From: Abelmoschus esculentus
Taxonomy: Eukaryota; Streptophyta; Magnoliopsida; Malvales; Malvaceae
DNA length: 64,000 nt
Assembly (NCBI GenBank): GCA_035048815.1
Contig: JAUCBN010000005.1
Coordinates: 15,278,517 to 15,342,516, forward strand
Direction: 5' to 3'
In this document: one piece after another, positions 52,401 to 62,968 of the stretch
How positions within the stretch are numbered: the stretch's first letter is position 1
Layout of the letters: the number at the start of each line of letters is the position of its first letter
The notes under the pieces: generated by a model
What the model was told of the DNA's origin: nothing
What the model saw: only the letters and a program-made list of their open reading frames with translations
Databases searched by the model: none
Made by a program: the position numbers and the translations under genes

Positions 52401-52583
52401 ATTAAAACGTGCATGTCTAAATTAGCTTTATAGAGAATCCGTTCTAATTTTAACCGAGTAAAAAATTGAAAATTCGAGATTAATATGTTTGATTTTTTTA
52501 GAAGCCCATAATTAACTATTTGAACTCATAAAATTTGATTTAAAAACATCTGGCTTTATAGATAATCCGTTCAAATTTTTTTT
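49455..52583 (+). repeat. Satellite A, diverged block split by a solo LTR
   Basis: About 14-15 diverged A monomers in plus orientation, interrupted only by the solo LTR at 49,949-50,615. Characteristic words include ACATCTGGTTTTCG, GGGATTAAAACGTGCATGTC and GAGAATCCGTTCGAATTTTA. One monomer near 52,550 lacks much of its middle (AACATCTGGCTTTATAG). The right edge runs into the poly(A) end of a minus-strand LINE. Confidence 0.94.
49944..50620 (+). mobile_element. Solo LTR with 5-bp target-site duplication
   Basis: The LTR proper is 49,949-50,615 (667 bp), opening TGTAACACCCC and closing GAGGGGGTTACA, so the ends are inverted TGTAAC/GTTACA. It is flanked on both sides by AGATT (49,944-49,948 and 50,616-50,620), and removing the LTR with one AGATT restores a normal satellite A monomer. 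A plus-strand TATA-like CTATATAAAC lies at 50,290-50,299. No internal region remains, which is the outcome expected of recombination between the two LTRs of one insertion. The termini suggest a Ty3/gypsy element, but no coding part confirms it. Confidence 0.93.
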
Positions 52584-52659
52584 GTGGGAAAGGGCCTCAT
52601 TAAAAAAACTATAGCCAATCACCCCGAGAGGTGATAAGCCCCTATGGGAAAAAGAGTAC

Positions 52660-55600
52660 CTAATTTATTATTGAGAAGAAGAGGAAAACCTCTCTGAGTT
52701 TGCAGAAGCCCGAATGAAATCGAAAAAAAAAACAATCAAAGGAGCAAGAGGTAAAAGAACGTAAAGCCCTAGTAGCCAAAACATGGGCTACAGCATTTGC
52801 ATCTCTAGGCACATAATAGATCTTGCAATAAGGCAAAGTACCAAGAGTGGAGCGGATACGAGTCACCAAGTGCTGCACTATGGGAAGATCTTGGTAAGGA
52901 GTGTTGTTAACTTTATTGGCAATGGAAGCAGAATCCGTTTCAATAACCACATTAGTTCATCCGTTGGCAGCAGCAAATCGTAAACCTTCCAGAATGGTGA
53001 GAGCCTCGGTAGAGGCAGGATCCGGACAAATAAGAGGCATAGAGAAACCACCGAGCACAGAGCCAGCAGAGTCTCGAGTAATGACGCCTACCGCAACCCC
53101 TCTTAAGACAGGGTCAAAAGCCCCATCCGTGTTAATTTTGACGAAACCAAGAGCCGGTTTCATCCATCTAGCTTGAGCGAAGGTGGGCTCAACTAGCCGG
53201 GAGCACTGGCGGGACACATCATTAATAGATATATAATCAGTGAAAAGTTTCTAGGCATTGGCAACAGTTAACCAAACCGGTTGGAGATGATTATTATGAA
53301 CAAAATCATTACTGCGGTTCTATAAGTTCCATAAAACTGTGATAAGAAGCAAGAATTGATGCAAGGAGAGGAAACTAGCAACATCAGAAAGTTACTGATG
53401 GGGGAAAGAATAAGCATTGGACAGAATTCGAGAGGGGAGTCCTATCAAAAGGAGCGCCTCCTTAGCACTAGGACAATCCCTCATAGCATGGAGGAAGGAT
53501 TCAATAGCCATGTTACAGATAGGGCAAGCCCCTGGGCCAAGATTGGCTTGAAGGATTTTCTGACCAGAGGGTAGTGCATCATGAAATAATCACCAACCAA
53601 AGGAACGAACTTTGGTTAGAGTAGGCAATTTAGATAAAATTTTCCAAAGTTTAGAGGGCCTGTTAACAGGCCCTGGCTGCAACTGCAGAAATTGATAACC
53701 AGAGCGTACTGTATAGATACTAGCATCATGGTGACCCCAAAGTATGGTGTCTTTTACATCATTAATAATTGGAACATTAAGTATGGTATTAGCATCTTCA
53801 TGGGAAAAATACTCTCTCACTTTTGGTTCATCCCAACGGGGTAAATTATGTACCATGAAAGTACCTGCACGAAGAGGGACTTCATCATTCACCTCATAAT
53901 CATCGTAAAGGTGTACAGGCTGAGAACCTCCCCACCTGTCAAAATGAATCTGGATGTTACTGGGCATGCCATGACGTTTGAAAAAAACATTGCGAAGCTT
54001 AGAGATAGCAATGCTAAGTCCTTTCCAAGCAGAGGAAGAACTCCGAGTGTAGTCAGAGTCCAGGACTGAGCCCGTTGGATAGTACTTGCATTTGTAGACC
54101 TGACTAAGAAGGTTATCAGGCTCACAAATTAACCGCCAAATTTGTTTACCTAGTAATGCAATATTAATATGGTGAAGATCACGAAATCCTACACCTCCAG
54201 CTACTTTCGATAGACAGATAGTGTCCCAAGGAAGCATGTGCCACCCTCGTTTGTCAGCTTTCCCAGACCACCAGTATCGACGTATCACGGTGGTCATGTA
54301 ATCAATAATATTTTTTGGTAAAAGGTAACAACACAAAACGTATTGAGGCATAGATTGGATAACAAATTTAATGAATATTTCTCGAACGCTAAATGAAAGG
54401 AGATGTTTATCCCAAGTACTTAGACAGGCATTCATATTTTCCCTGGTGAAACCCAAGGCTGCAGTTTTGTTCTTTCCGATAAGGAGAGGAACTCCTAGAT
54501 AAATACCAGGATCATCCACTTCTCGTACATGGAGAATAGCATTGATATCCGCCTGGAGAGAAGTGGAAGTTTTCCGGGAAAAAAAGATAGTAGATTTTTC
54601 AAAATTCATCGCCTGCCCAGACGAGGTGGCGTAAGTATGCAAAGCATCCTTAATGAAAACGACACAGTCATCTGCAAAAAGAAGATGGTTGACACGAGGC
54701 CCATTCCTATTGGCACAAAGCCCAGGGAGGTGACCATTTGTCTGCTCAACATTGACCAAAGCTAAAAGGCCTTGAGTACAGAAAAGAAACAGAAAAGGGG
54801 AGAGAGGGTCCCCTTGCCATTAAACTCGAATTGAAACCTAGGTGAGACATAATTTGTTCGAGAAAAGGCCATTCAACACGGTCTAAGATTTTTTCCATAT
54901 CTAGCTTTAAGCTAGCACCTTTCGCCAATGAAGTGGCATCAGTATTTAACGTATGGATGAGCTCATGAGCAATAAGAATGTTATCAGTAATGTTCCGTCC
55001 ATGGACGAAAGCAGCTTGATTGCCACTTATACATAGATTTTAGATGGTTAACTAATACTTTCGACACAGTTTTATAGATGACCGTACAAAGACTAATAGG
55101 TCAGAGATGCCGCATCGTAGTAGGGTCACTTATTTTGGGAATAATAACAATGATGGACCGATTGACCTCTTCCATATTAACAGACCCTCTCAGAAGTCCG
55201 AGACAGAGATTTGTAAAATCCTGGCCAAGAATGTTCCAATCCTTTCGGAAGAAACCGCTCAGAAAACCATCGACTCCTGGGGCTTTCCTCAGGTCAATAT
55301 AACGAAAAGCAACAAAGACTTCATCTGTTGTGAAATCCTTGTTAAGGTCATTGTTCATTGATTCGGTAACAATAGAAGGAATGTTATCCAAGATGGAAGA
55401 CGCTATAGTAGGAGAGAAAGATGTAAAAAGGTTTTGAAAGTAAATGATAGCAGTAGACATAATGTCAACCGTGTTGGATTGCCATATATTCTGGTGGTTA
55501 AAAAGTCCAGCAATATGATTCTTCCTCCGGCGGCTATTTTCCCTGGCATGAAAGAATGAGGTATTTTTGTCACCGTACTCTAACCAGTGTGTCTGAGCTC

Positions 55601-56623
55601 GTTGAGCCCAATAAATTTCCTTTGCATTTAGCAAGCTATCAAGCTCACTTTTAGCAGAAATAAAGTTGTGAATTTCCGAATCTGAAAGCTGGCGTTTGAG
55701 ACACATATTGATAAAGTCAGTCAGCTGAGTTATGCGCTCATTAGATTTAATGAGCTTATTAGTTTGCCATTTAGCTAATAATCGTCCAATATCTTGAAGC
55801 TTCTTAAGAGTTGAGCAAGTTTGGTTGGACCAAATCTCTGTGGTTCGGGATAGGACATCTGGGTTGTCAGCCAACAATTCTCATAAAGAAAAGGGGTATT
55901 AATACGTTTAGATCGCAGAGTTTGTGAAGAGTTAGTATCCATTAATATAGGGCAGTGGCCAGAACACGCCTGAAAAAAAAGGATATAGCTTGGCAATTAG
56001 GAAAAGAATGAAAGCATGCGGAGTTACCAAGGAATCGATCAATTCGTTCCAAAATGGTTCCGGTAGCATGACTTGATCTAGTCCAAGTGAACCAACCAGA
56101 TATTGGTTTACAGTCAAAAAGATCATTCGTATCAAGACAATCTCGAAAGTTATTAATTTGCGATTGTGCACGGCGAGAACCACCTTGTTTTTCATAATCA
56201 TAAAGAATTTCATTAAACTCCCCCTGGAAGCCAGGGGAGGGTTGAGGTTGATTTAAGAGAATCTATTAGCTGCCAAGTTTTATATTTATTTGCAGTTTCG
56301 GGGACGCCATGTAGGCCGGAAAAATGGAATCGTATTGGCCCAAAGGAAATAATGACATCAATATGACGATCCGAATAGGAAAGCAAATCGATTGAAGTTT
56401 CGGTATTCCAAATAATAGCAAGCCCAATACAAGAAGGCCTGGGATCAATGGCTATGCAGCCATGCATGCCAAGTTTGTTCTTAATCTGTTCCATATTGTG
56501 TGTGTTCAATCTAGTCTCACAAAGAAAGAGATAATCGACATTATGCTTGGTAGTAGCACGTTGTAAAGCACGAACTGCCTGGGTATTGCCAAGACCCTGG
56601 CAGTTCCAACATAAGATTTTCAT
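52660..56623 (-). pseudogene. LINE ORF2: endonuclease, reverse transcriptase, RNase H (broken)
   Basis: Starts MKILCWNCQGLGN, the usual opening of the apurinic endonuclease domain of plant L1 elements. The endonuclease continues with LFLCETRLN and then a frameshift near 56,222, where GEFNE stands for the normal GDFNE. The reverse transcriptase begins around RKAPGVDGF (55,160-55,240), has a CGA-to-TGA type stop near 55,095 just before PISLCTVIYK, then KLDMEK and DRVEW (about 54,880-54,900), another frameshift near 54,760-54,800, and the catalytic FADDCVVF near 54,680. A C-terminal RNase H follows with Asp in INTDGAF, Glu in STEALTILEGL and Asp in IETDSAS, plus YVPRDANAVAH. An in-frame TGA near 52,954 sits where tryptophan is expected. 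Catalytic residues largely survive but the frame is broken at least four times, so no enzyme can be made. Confidence 0.92.
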
Positions 56624-57330
56624 TTTTCTCGGCGGGGTTGATCACTGTCAACCTCTACCGAAGAGTTTTTTGCGCTGCTCATCTCAGCTACATCAGTTCT
56701 GGCCTTAGTTTTGTCGAAAGACATTAGAATGTTAAAGAGAGAATATTTGTGACTCATATATGAAAGTGGGAATATCGAATGAAAGGAAATATAACACCAC
56801 AAGCGGTTCATATAGAGAACACATAGGTTAGGACGCGAATCAAGATTAAAAATCCTAATATTAAGAGTCATCCGCGAAATAGCGACATCATGAAAGATGT
56901 TGGAGTATTCCCTTTATAAGGGTGGCATATTCAGAGCAGAAAAATACCGTATAAAAGATAGATGGTAGACAAAACAGACAGATATAGGAGGGTTAGTTTG
57001 GTGTATCTCATAACAACAAACTGAAAAAACAAAAAAGAGTTTAACAAAAAAACAGAAAGAGTAAACAAATGAAACCTTAAAGGTATTATTATTCCATATA
57101 AAAAAGAACATCAAGACAAGAACTTTAAAGACAAAGCCTGAGTGGCCACATGTTCCTAACAAAAGCAGAATGGAGAGAAATAGACTGAAATATTGAGAAG
57201 AAAAAGCAAGAAAAATAAAGGCATCATGCATGAAGACAGCATGTTGTAAAACAAGAACTGTCAGAGCGTTGCCAAGGCCCAGACAGTTTCAATAGAAATT
57301 AATCATTTTGCTCGGCGGGGTTGATCAGGG
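56624..57330 (-). mobile_element. LINE inter-ORF segment with a duplicated ORF1-end/ORF2-start
   Basis: Just upstream of the ORF2 start, minus-strand reading gives MSSAKNSSVEVDSDQPRREK (56,624-56,683), a copy of the ORF1 tail. Further upstream (56,700-57,230) is non-coding DNA containing the leader-type hairpin motif at 56,900-56,928. Then at 57,239-57,316 comes a second, degenerate copy of the ORF2 start (NCLGLGN around a stop codon), next to the true ORF1 end at 57,331. Plus-strand words GGCGGGGTTGATCA and CAACCTC mark both copies (about 56,632 and 57,314). Confidence 0.65.
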
Positions 57331-58286
57331 TCAACCTCCCTCAGAGTTTTTTGCGTTGCTCATCCCATCTTTCTCCATAGGTGTCGTGCTCGCTCTTGGT
57401 CGCTTGACCCTAGTAGATTCATCGGAGGAAGGAGTTCTCTTAGCACCTCGACTTGAGGTTGGCCGGACAGAATGCTTAGGCGTTGGCCCAGAATCGAGCC
57501 ATTCAGCTACCTCCTGGAAGTCATGGTCATTGGCTAGGTCAGCCTCCAACTCTTGGAGATCAGGATCAGAAAGACTCACCTCCCCCATGTTGGCGTTGGA
57601 CTGTTGCCTAATAGTAATATTAGAGCTTTGATCAGGAAAAATCATTTGCAGCGGCTGCGTAGGATATCGACGAGCAGAGAGTTTACTAAGGATCGTTGGG
57701 AGGAGTCTGGGACCTTTGGGAATATTAATTGGCGGTTCAGTACTTGGAGCAGACTCATGGCCGTTGGTCGGAAGGGATGTCAAAGGGGCTTTACCCTTCT
57801 CATTGTTGGTATTGGTGTTGGAGATTTAAGAGGACGTAGGCATTTGCTGGGCATTGGTATTATTGGTGATATAACTGATACGACCTCTTTGAGTGGGTTG
57901 TGAATCCTTCTTCTTAGGAACGTACCTTAACCAGTCACCAAAAGGAAGTTGTTCAGGTCGCGATTCCACCGGGATGGAACAAAAGTCTAAGGAATGGCCA
58001 ACACGGCCACAACAATAGCAAATTGTAGGAAGACATTCATATTGGAGCAGACAGAACCTTGTGGAGGGTCCTCCCTTAATAGCAACACAGCGTCGAATTG
58101 GCTGCGTGACATCTATCGACAAACGAACCCGTAGGTAGTCAACCATGTTGAGGTCAATTTTCCTCATATCAATTTTTGTTACAGATCCAATAATGGTCCC
58201 AAGGGACTTGCCAATATCATTAGCCGAATCGTCCGTGGCCAGAAAAATATGTGGGATGTTATAAATATGCACCACCAGCAACCAAA
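57331..58286 (-). pseudogene. LINE ORF1 C-terminal two-thirds (zinc knuckle), truncated
   Basis: Same family as the ORF1 at 39,233. In order it shows the end of the DUF4283 region (VVHIYNIPHIFLATDD), the linker VTKIDMRKIDLNM, a CCHC knuckle CYCCGRVGHSLDFC, GDWLRYVPKK, and the acidic tail DLQELEADLANDHDFQEV. One frame is kept throughout except for an in-frame TAA at 57,826-57,828. The N-terminus is lost at the junction with chromovirus sequence near 58,280. It is less decayed than the first copy. Confidence 0.88.
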
Positions 58287-59201
58287 GTTTGTCCAGCCGA
58301 GGAGGCAGCCCGCTTATTCATAAAACATGTGGTAAAGTATTGGGTAATTCGAAGACTATCATGAGCGATAGGGAGACTCGCTTCACCGGCCGATTTTGGA
58401 CCGAGTTATTTAAATTGATGGGATCCAACTTAAATTTTTCAATAGCCTTTCATCTGCAAACGGACGGGAAAACAAAGAGGGTCAATGCGCTCCTCGAAAT
58501 TTATTTAAGTCACTATGTAAGTGCTACGCAAAGGGACTGACCAAAACTATAGGATGTGGCCCAATTTTCGTACAATTTGCAACGAACCGAGACAACCAAT
58601 AGGAGCCCATTCGAGATAGTGAATGGCAACAACCGCACACTCCCGATGCGATTGCGACCAAATACGAGGGTACAAATCCTGCAATCCTTAATTTCACAAA
58701 GGCTTGGCAAGAGCAAGGAGACTTAACCGAAGCTTGCTTGCACAAGGCTCAAAAGCGCAGAGACATGGAGTTCCACGTAGGAGACTTAGTCCTTGCAAAA
58801 TTGAACCTAACGCTTCACAATTCTTCTATTCATAGAGCGCTCGTGAGAAGGTACGAGAGACCATACAAGGTGTTCAAACGAGTAGGCAAGGTGGCCTACA
58901 AGTTGGAGTTGCCACCAAAGCTTCGAGCTCATCCTGTTTTCCAATCAGCATGCTAAAGCCATTCCACGAGGATGTTGATGACCCGGAGAGGAGCACATCT
59001 AGCCGAGCACCAGTAGGAGTCAATGTCTCCTATGAGAAGGAGACACAAGACATCCTTACTGACCGAGTCATCCGACGATCCGGCCATAAACCAAGGCACA
59101 AATACTTTGTGCTTTGGAAGGGACTTCCCGAAGCCAAGGGTAGTTGGGAACTTGCCGAAGACTTGTTGCAATTCAGCGACAAGATAGCCGAGTTCCATTA
59201 A
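58286..59201 (+). pseudogene. Chromovirus integrase and chromodomain, 5'-truncated and frameshifted
   Basis: 3' part of a plus-strand Ty3/gypsy polyprotein. It opens with CPAEEAARLFIKHVVKYW, then a frameshift near 58,345 leads to MSDRETRFTGRFWTELFKL, containing the second catalytic Asp. Where TDGQTER is normal it reads TDGKTKR, so the catalytic Glu is replaced by Lys. More frameshifts follow between about 58,537 and 58,738. The integrase C-terminal region (EFHVGDLVLAKL, YERPYKVFKRVGKVAYKLEL, HPVFQSA) shifts once more near 58,950 into LKPFHEDVDDPE. It ends in a chromodomain (FVLWKGLPEAKGSWELAEDL). The pattern differs from the Tekay-type copy at 9,754, so this is a separate chromovirus lineage. 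Everything 5' of the integrase is missing. Confidence 0.9.
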
Positions 59202-59242
59202 GGCCGAGTGACGAGGGTGTCGCTAAATTTAGTGCGACAAAA

Positions 59243-60162
59243 TGTCACAGCTCGCCACCACATGACCAAGGAGGCCGCACACCAAGGGGCCAACATGACC
59301 GAGGAGGCCACACACCAAGGGGCCAACATGACCAAGGAGGCCACACACCAAGGGGCCAAGTCGGATACCTTAGTTCCTGCCCATCACCATGGGGCGGAAC
59401 ACAACACCCGACGTGCACACCACAGAGCCGAGCACATCACCCGATGTGTACACCAAGGAGACGAGCACAACACCCGCACCATCCATCAGCACTTGCGGGC
59501 CTAGACCAGCATATCTCATGCGCCACCGAGGGGAGATACTCCGGCATCATCCAACCGAGGGGCGATCCCAACTCTCGCACCATCGAGGAGCACCCGAGGT
59601 CTAAGGATAATATCATCCAAACGCACTCGAGGACTGAGCCCGACACTATGCGATCTACCCAAGTATTTCTGTCCGATCTTTTGGGCCTTTCGCAAGCCCA
59701 TCCGGCCAATTCCCTTGGAGAATGCTTAGTTGACCGGATCATTGAAGGAAAGAAGAAGCCATTAACCCAATCCCCTGATTCGTGGAAGGTATCTCCGAAC
59801 ACTTATGGAATCCGTCCATACTCATCCACCTATTTAAGGAAGGTCTACCTACCATGATTTTCCTTCCTTTCTTAGTTGTCTTAGGCTAATCCTAGCCCTT
59901 GATTATATTCATTTATAACCATTAGATCGTAGTTAGCCATCCTATAAATTGTGGCTAATTCTCACTTGTAATTCATTCACATTTTCTCATTTTCTTGAGT
60001 AATACAAGAGATAGCACATTTTCTCTCAAACTTTCTTCCTTGCTACTTTCCGCTACTCATCTAAGTCTTTTGCTTGGATTTTAGGCTGACTTAGTCGCCC
60101 TTTTGAAGAGTTTTGCGACTAAGGTCGCACGGTTCCGCTAGTCGAATCCTAGCCCCGTGACA
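59243..60162 (+). mobile_element. 3' LTR of the plus-strand chromovirus, 920 bp
   Basis: Begins TGTCACAGCTCG 41 bp after the polyprotein stop and ends CTAGCCCCGTGACA, giving a perfect inverted hexamer TGTCAC/GTGACA. It contains three exact-length 33-bp tandem units (59,261-59,359) and a CCTATAAATT TATA-like word near 59,943. The 237-residue open frame across it (59,144-59,857) runs from the chromodomain frame-shadow into the LTR and reads mostly GGHTPRGQ-type repeats, so it is not a gene. The upstream purine tract is poor. Confidence 0.82.
59261..59359 (+). repeat. 33-bp tandem repeat, three units, in the chromovirus LTR
   Basis: Units start at 59,261, 59,294 and 59,327 (CATGACCAAGGAGGCC and onward). 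They differ from each other at only one or two positions. Translation gives an 11-residue repeat, but no gene is involved. Confidence 0.95.
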
Positions 60163-61524
60163 CCAACACCATACCACCACTATCTATCCTGTTGCATATA
60201 TCACTTGTTTCAAGTTTTTGTGAGGGAGATTATCTTCACACTCTCGCTTGCCTAAGCAATCGCGTTTAGAAGGGTGAGTTAGAGTCGATTATGGTGTTTG
60301 TTTATTTAATTACGGATAGGAGGGTGCCTAGGACAACAACATATCATCGAGAGATTCGTTTCGTTTGGAGGTGTTTGTCTATTCAATTTCAATTAGGATG
60401 GTGCCAAGGAAAAATCTATCCAAAATCATACCACCACCACCAACTATCCCGTTGCATTTTATATCATTTGGTATCAGATTCAATTCGATTCCTTGGGATT
60501 GAGTTTGCTTTTTCCTTTTTTTTCTTGTTGAATTTTCAAGATGACCTTTCTTCGATGGTACTTTGGTCTTTGATGAACTTACTTCAATCATCGGTTTAGA
60601 TTCGAGGGCTAAAGTAATGCACATTGAGCATAAATTTGAATCTATTGGTAAAGTCACGAAAGTCACCCAGCTTGCTTTGACTTTTGGGATGTGTTATGTG
60701 CATTTCTGGGTAGAATTGTCTTCTAACAAATTGACCTTCATTCAGTTACCTTTTGAATGCATCTTGAAACGCATCAATCGGACATCGGAAGCTCAAGATA
60801 TATTCATTTTATTTCAAGGCTGCGCATGTAGAAATCTTGATACGGGATTGTTATGAGATTTTGTAATATTCAGTCCAAAAGCTTTATATTAGCTTTTGGA
60901 TGAATTATACATCAAAATAAATTAATTCAAAGCTGGATTATAAAGCTTTGATCATTATTATTAATATTTTATTTTATTCCCTAAAATTCCTTTTAATTAG
61001 CTATACATAAGCTGATTTTAGGGGATTTATTCTATTAAGCTATCAATATATTGATATTTAGGGATTGATTAGCTATCTATTAGGTAATTCTAAGGTCTCC
61101 TTTCAACTATAAAAGGGAACAACCTCTTCTCCTGTAAAAAGATGAAGAATATGAATTGTTGAGTTATAAAACTCTAGGCCTTGGGCCATTTAATTTGCAA
61201 GGTTGAGAGATTCGCCTTGCAATTTTTCTTATCAAAAGTCTTCTTCAACATAAGTACTTCAAGTTTTTATGAGGGAGATTGTCTTCACACTCTCGCTTGC
61301 CTAAGCAATCGCATTTAGGAGGGTGAGTTAGAGACGATTATGTTGTTGGTCTATCTAATTACGGATAGCAGGGTGCCTAGGACAACAACATATCACCAAT
61401 TCACCGAAGAGATTCTCTTTGTTTGCAGGTGTTTGCCTATTCAATTTCGATTAGGAGGGTGCCAAGGAAAAATCCATCCAACATCATACCACCACCACCA
61501 ACTATCCCGCTGCATTTTATATTA
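60163..61524 (+). mobile_element. Compact LTR element without recognisable protein
   Basis: Two direct repeats of about 260 bp (60,207-60,466 and 61,257-61,524) share TTCACACTCTCGCTTGCCTA, GGGTGCCTAGGACAACAACA and CACCACCAACTATCCCG. Directly after the first lies TGGTATCAGA (60,469-60,478), a methionine-tRNA primer site. The left repeat is therefore the end of a 5' LTR. The right LTR appears complete, about 60,849-61,524, with a TATA box TATAAAAG at 61,108-61,115. The internal region is only about 370 bp; a 97-residue open frame (60,563-60,856) shows no known domain. The start of the 5' LTR is lost. The 42 bp before 60,205 look like an extra copy of the LTR end. This fits a small non-autonomous LTR element. 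Confidence 0.72.
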
Positions 61525-62968
61525 GAGCAGAAAGGGACTGTTCATTATGACATGCACTCCTAGAGAGGGGTCATTCAACGGGACATACACTCAAAGAGAT
61601 GAGTCATCCATTATGACATACGCTCAAAGAGAAGGACCTTTCATTCTGATATACTCTCGAAGAGACATTCACCGCAACATACGCTCAAAGAGAGAAGTCA
61701 TCCATTACGGTATACGCTCTAAGAAAGGGGCTGTTCATTATGACATGCACTCAAAGAGAGAGGTCATTCATAGCAACATACGCTCAAAGAGAGGGGTCGT
61801 CTATCACAATATACGCTCAAAGTCAGGGACTGTTTATTATGACATACACTCAAAGAGAGGGTTCATTCACCGCGACATACGTTCAAAGAGAGGGGTCATC
61901 CATCATGGTATACGCTAAAAGAGAGGGACCGTTCACATGACATGCACTCGAAGAGAAGGTTCATTCATCACAACATACGCTTAAGGAGAGGGATGATCGA
62001 TCACGGTATAAGCTCAACGAGAGGGACCGTTTATTATGACATGCACTCAAAGAGAGGGGTCATTCTCCGCGATATACGCTTAAGGAGAGGGGTCGTCCAT
62101 CACGGTATACGCTCAAAGAGATGGATAGTTGATTATGACATGCAGTCAAAGAGAGGGGTCATTCATCGCGTCACACGCTCAAAGAGAGGGGTCGTCCATC
62201 AAGGTATATACTTAAAGAGAGGGACTTTTTATTATTACATGTACTCAAAGAGAGGGGTAATTCACCGCGACATACGCTCAAGGAGAGGGGTCGTCAATCA
62301 CGGTATATGCTGAAAGAAAGGGACCGTTTATTATGACATGCACTTAAAGAGAGGGATCATTCATCGTGACATACGCTCAAAGAGAGAGTTTGTCCATCAT
62401 GATACATGCTTAAAGAGAGGGATAGTTCACCATGACATGCACTCGAAGAAAGGGGTCATTCAACGCGACATACACACAAGGAGAGGGGTCGTCCATCACG
62501 ACATACGCTCAAAGATAAAGACCATTCAATATGACATTCTCACGACCAGGGGGTTCATTCACCGCGACATACTCTCAAGGAGAGGGGTTGTTCATCACAG
62601 TATATGCTCAAAGAGAGGGACCGATCATTAAGACATACGCTCGAAAAGAGGGATCGTCAATCACGACATATGCTCAAAGAAAGGGACCATTCATTATAAC
62701 ATACTCTCAAAGAGAGGGGTCATTCACCGCGACATAAGCTACAAGGGAGGTATCGTCCATCACGGTATACGCTCAAAGAGATGGACTGTTTATTATGACA
62801 TAAACTCAAAGAGAGCGGTCATTCACCGTGACATACGCTCAAAGAGATGGATCATCCATCATGGTATACGCTCAAAGAGAGGGACAGTTCACCATGACAT
62901 GCTCTCGAACAGAGGGGTCGTCCATAACGGTATACGCTCGAAGAGAGGGGCCATTCATTATGACATAC
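61525..62968 (+). repeat. Satellite B array 3
   Basis: About 43 subunits of 33 bp, same trimer order and orientation as arrays 1 and 2. Plus-strand frames are open for up to 123 residues (61,547-61,918 and 61,942-62,313) with repeats like HSKRGVIHRDIR. It starts directly after an LTR end and stops mid-subunit at GACATAC where another LTR begins. Confidence 0.95.

Larger units (their letters stand above)
52584..58286 (-). mobile_element. L1-type LINE, 5'-truncated, minus strand
   Basis: Non-LTR retrotransposon running right to left: part of ORF1, a rearranged inter-ORF segment, ORF2 (endonuclease, reverse transcriptase, RNase H), a 3' untranslated region, and a short A tail (T run at 52,576-52,583 on the plus strand, at least half of which could be satellite). 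The 3' end lies directly in satellite A. The 5' end is cut inside ORF1 at about 58,280 and abuts integrase sequence of a plus-strand chromovirus, so the two sides of the insertion are different sequences and no target duplication is visible. Confidence 0.9.

Noticed and set aside
59261..59359. LTR 33-bp repeat as the source of satellite B
   Set aside because: The period is equal, but by eye only short purine-rich words match, with no consistent alignment over the unit.
59144..59857. 237-residue plus-strand open frame
   Set aside because: It is a shifted frame over the chromodomain end that runs into the LTR; its GGHTPRGQ repeats come from the 33-bp tandem repeat.
42631..62968. 33-bp repeats as a CRISPR array
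   Set aside because: There are no unique spacers: the whole 99-bp period is repeat, subunits are contiguous and degenerate, and the context is plant heterochromatin.
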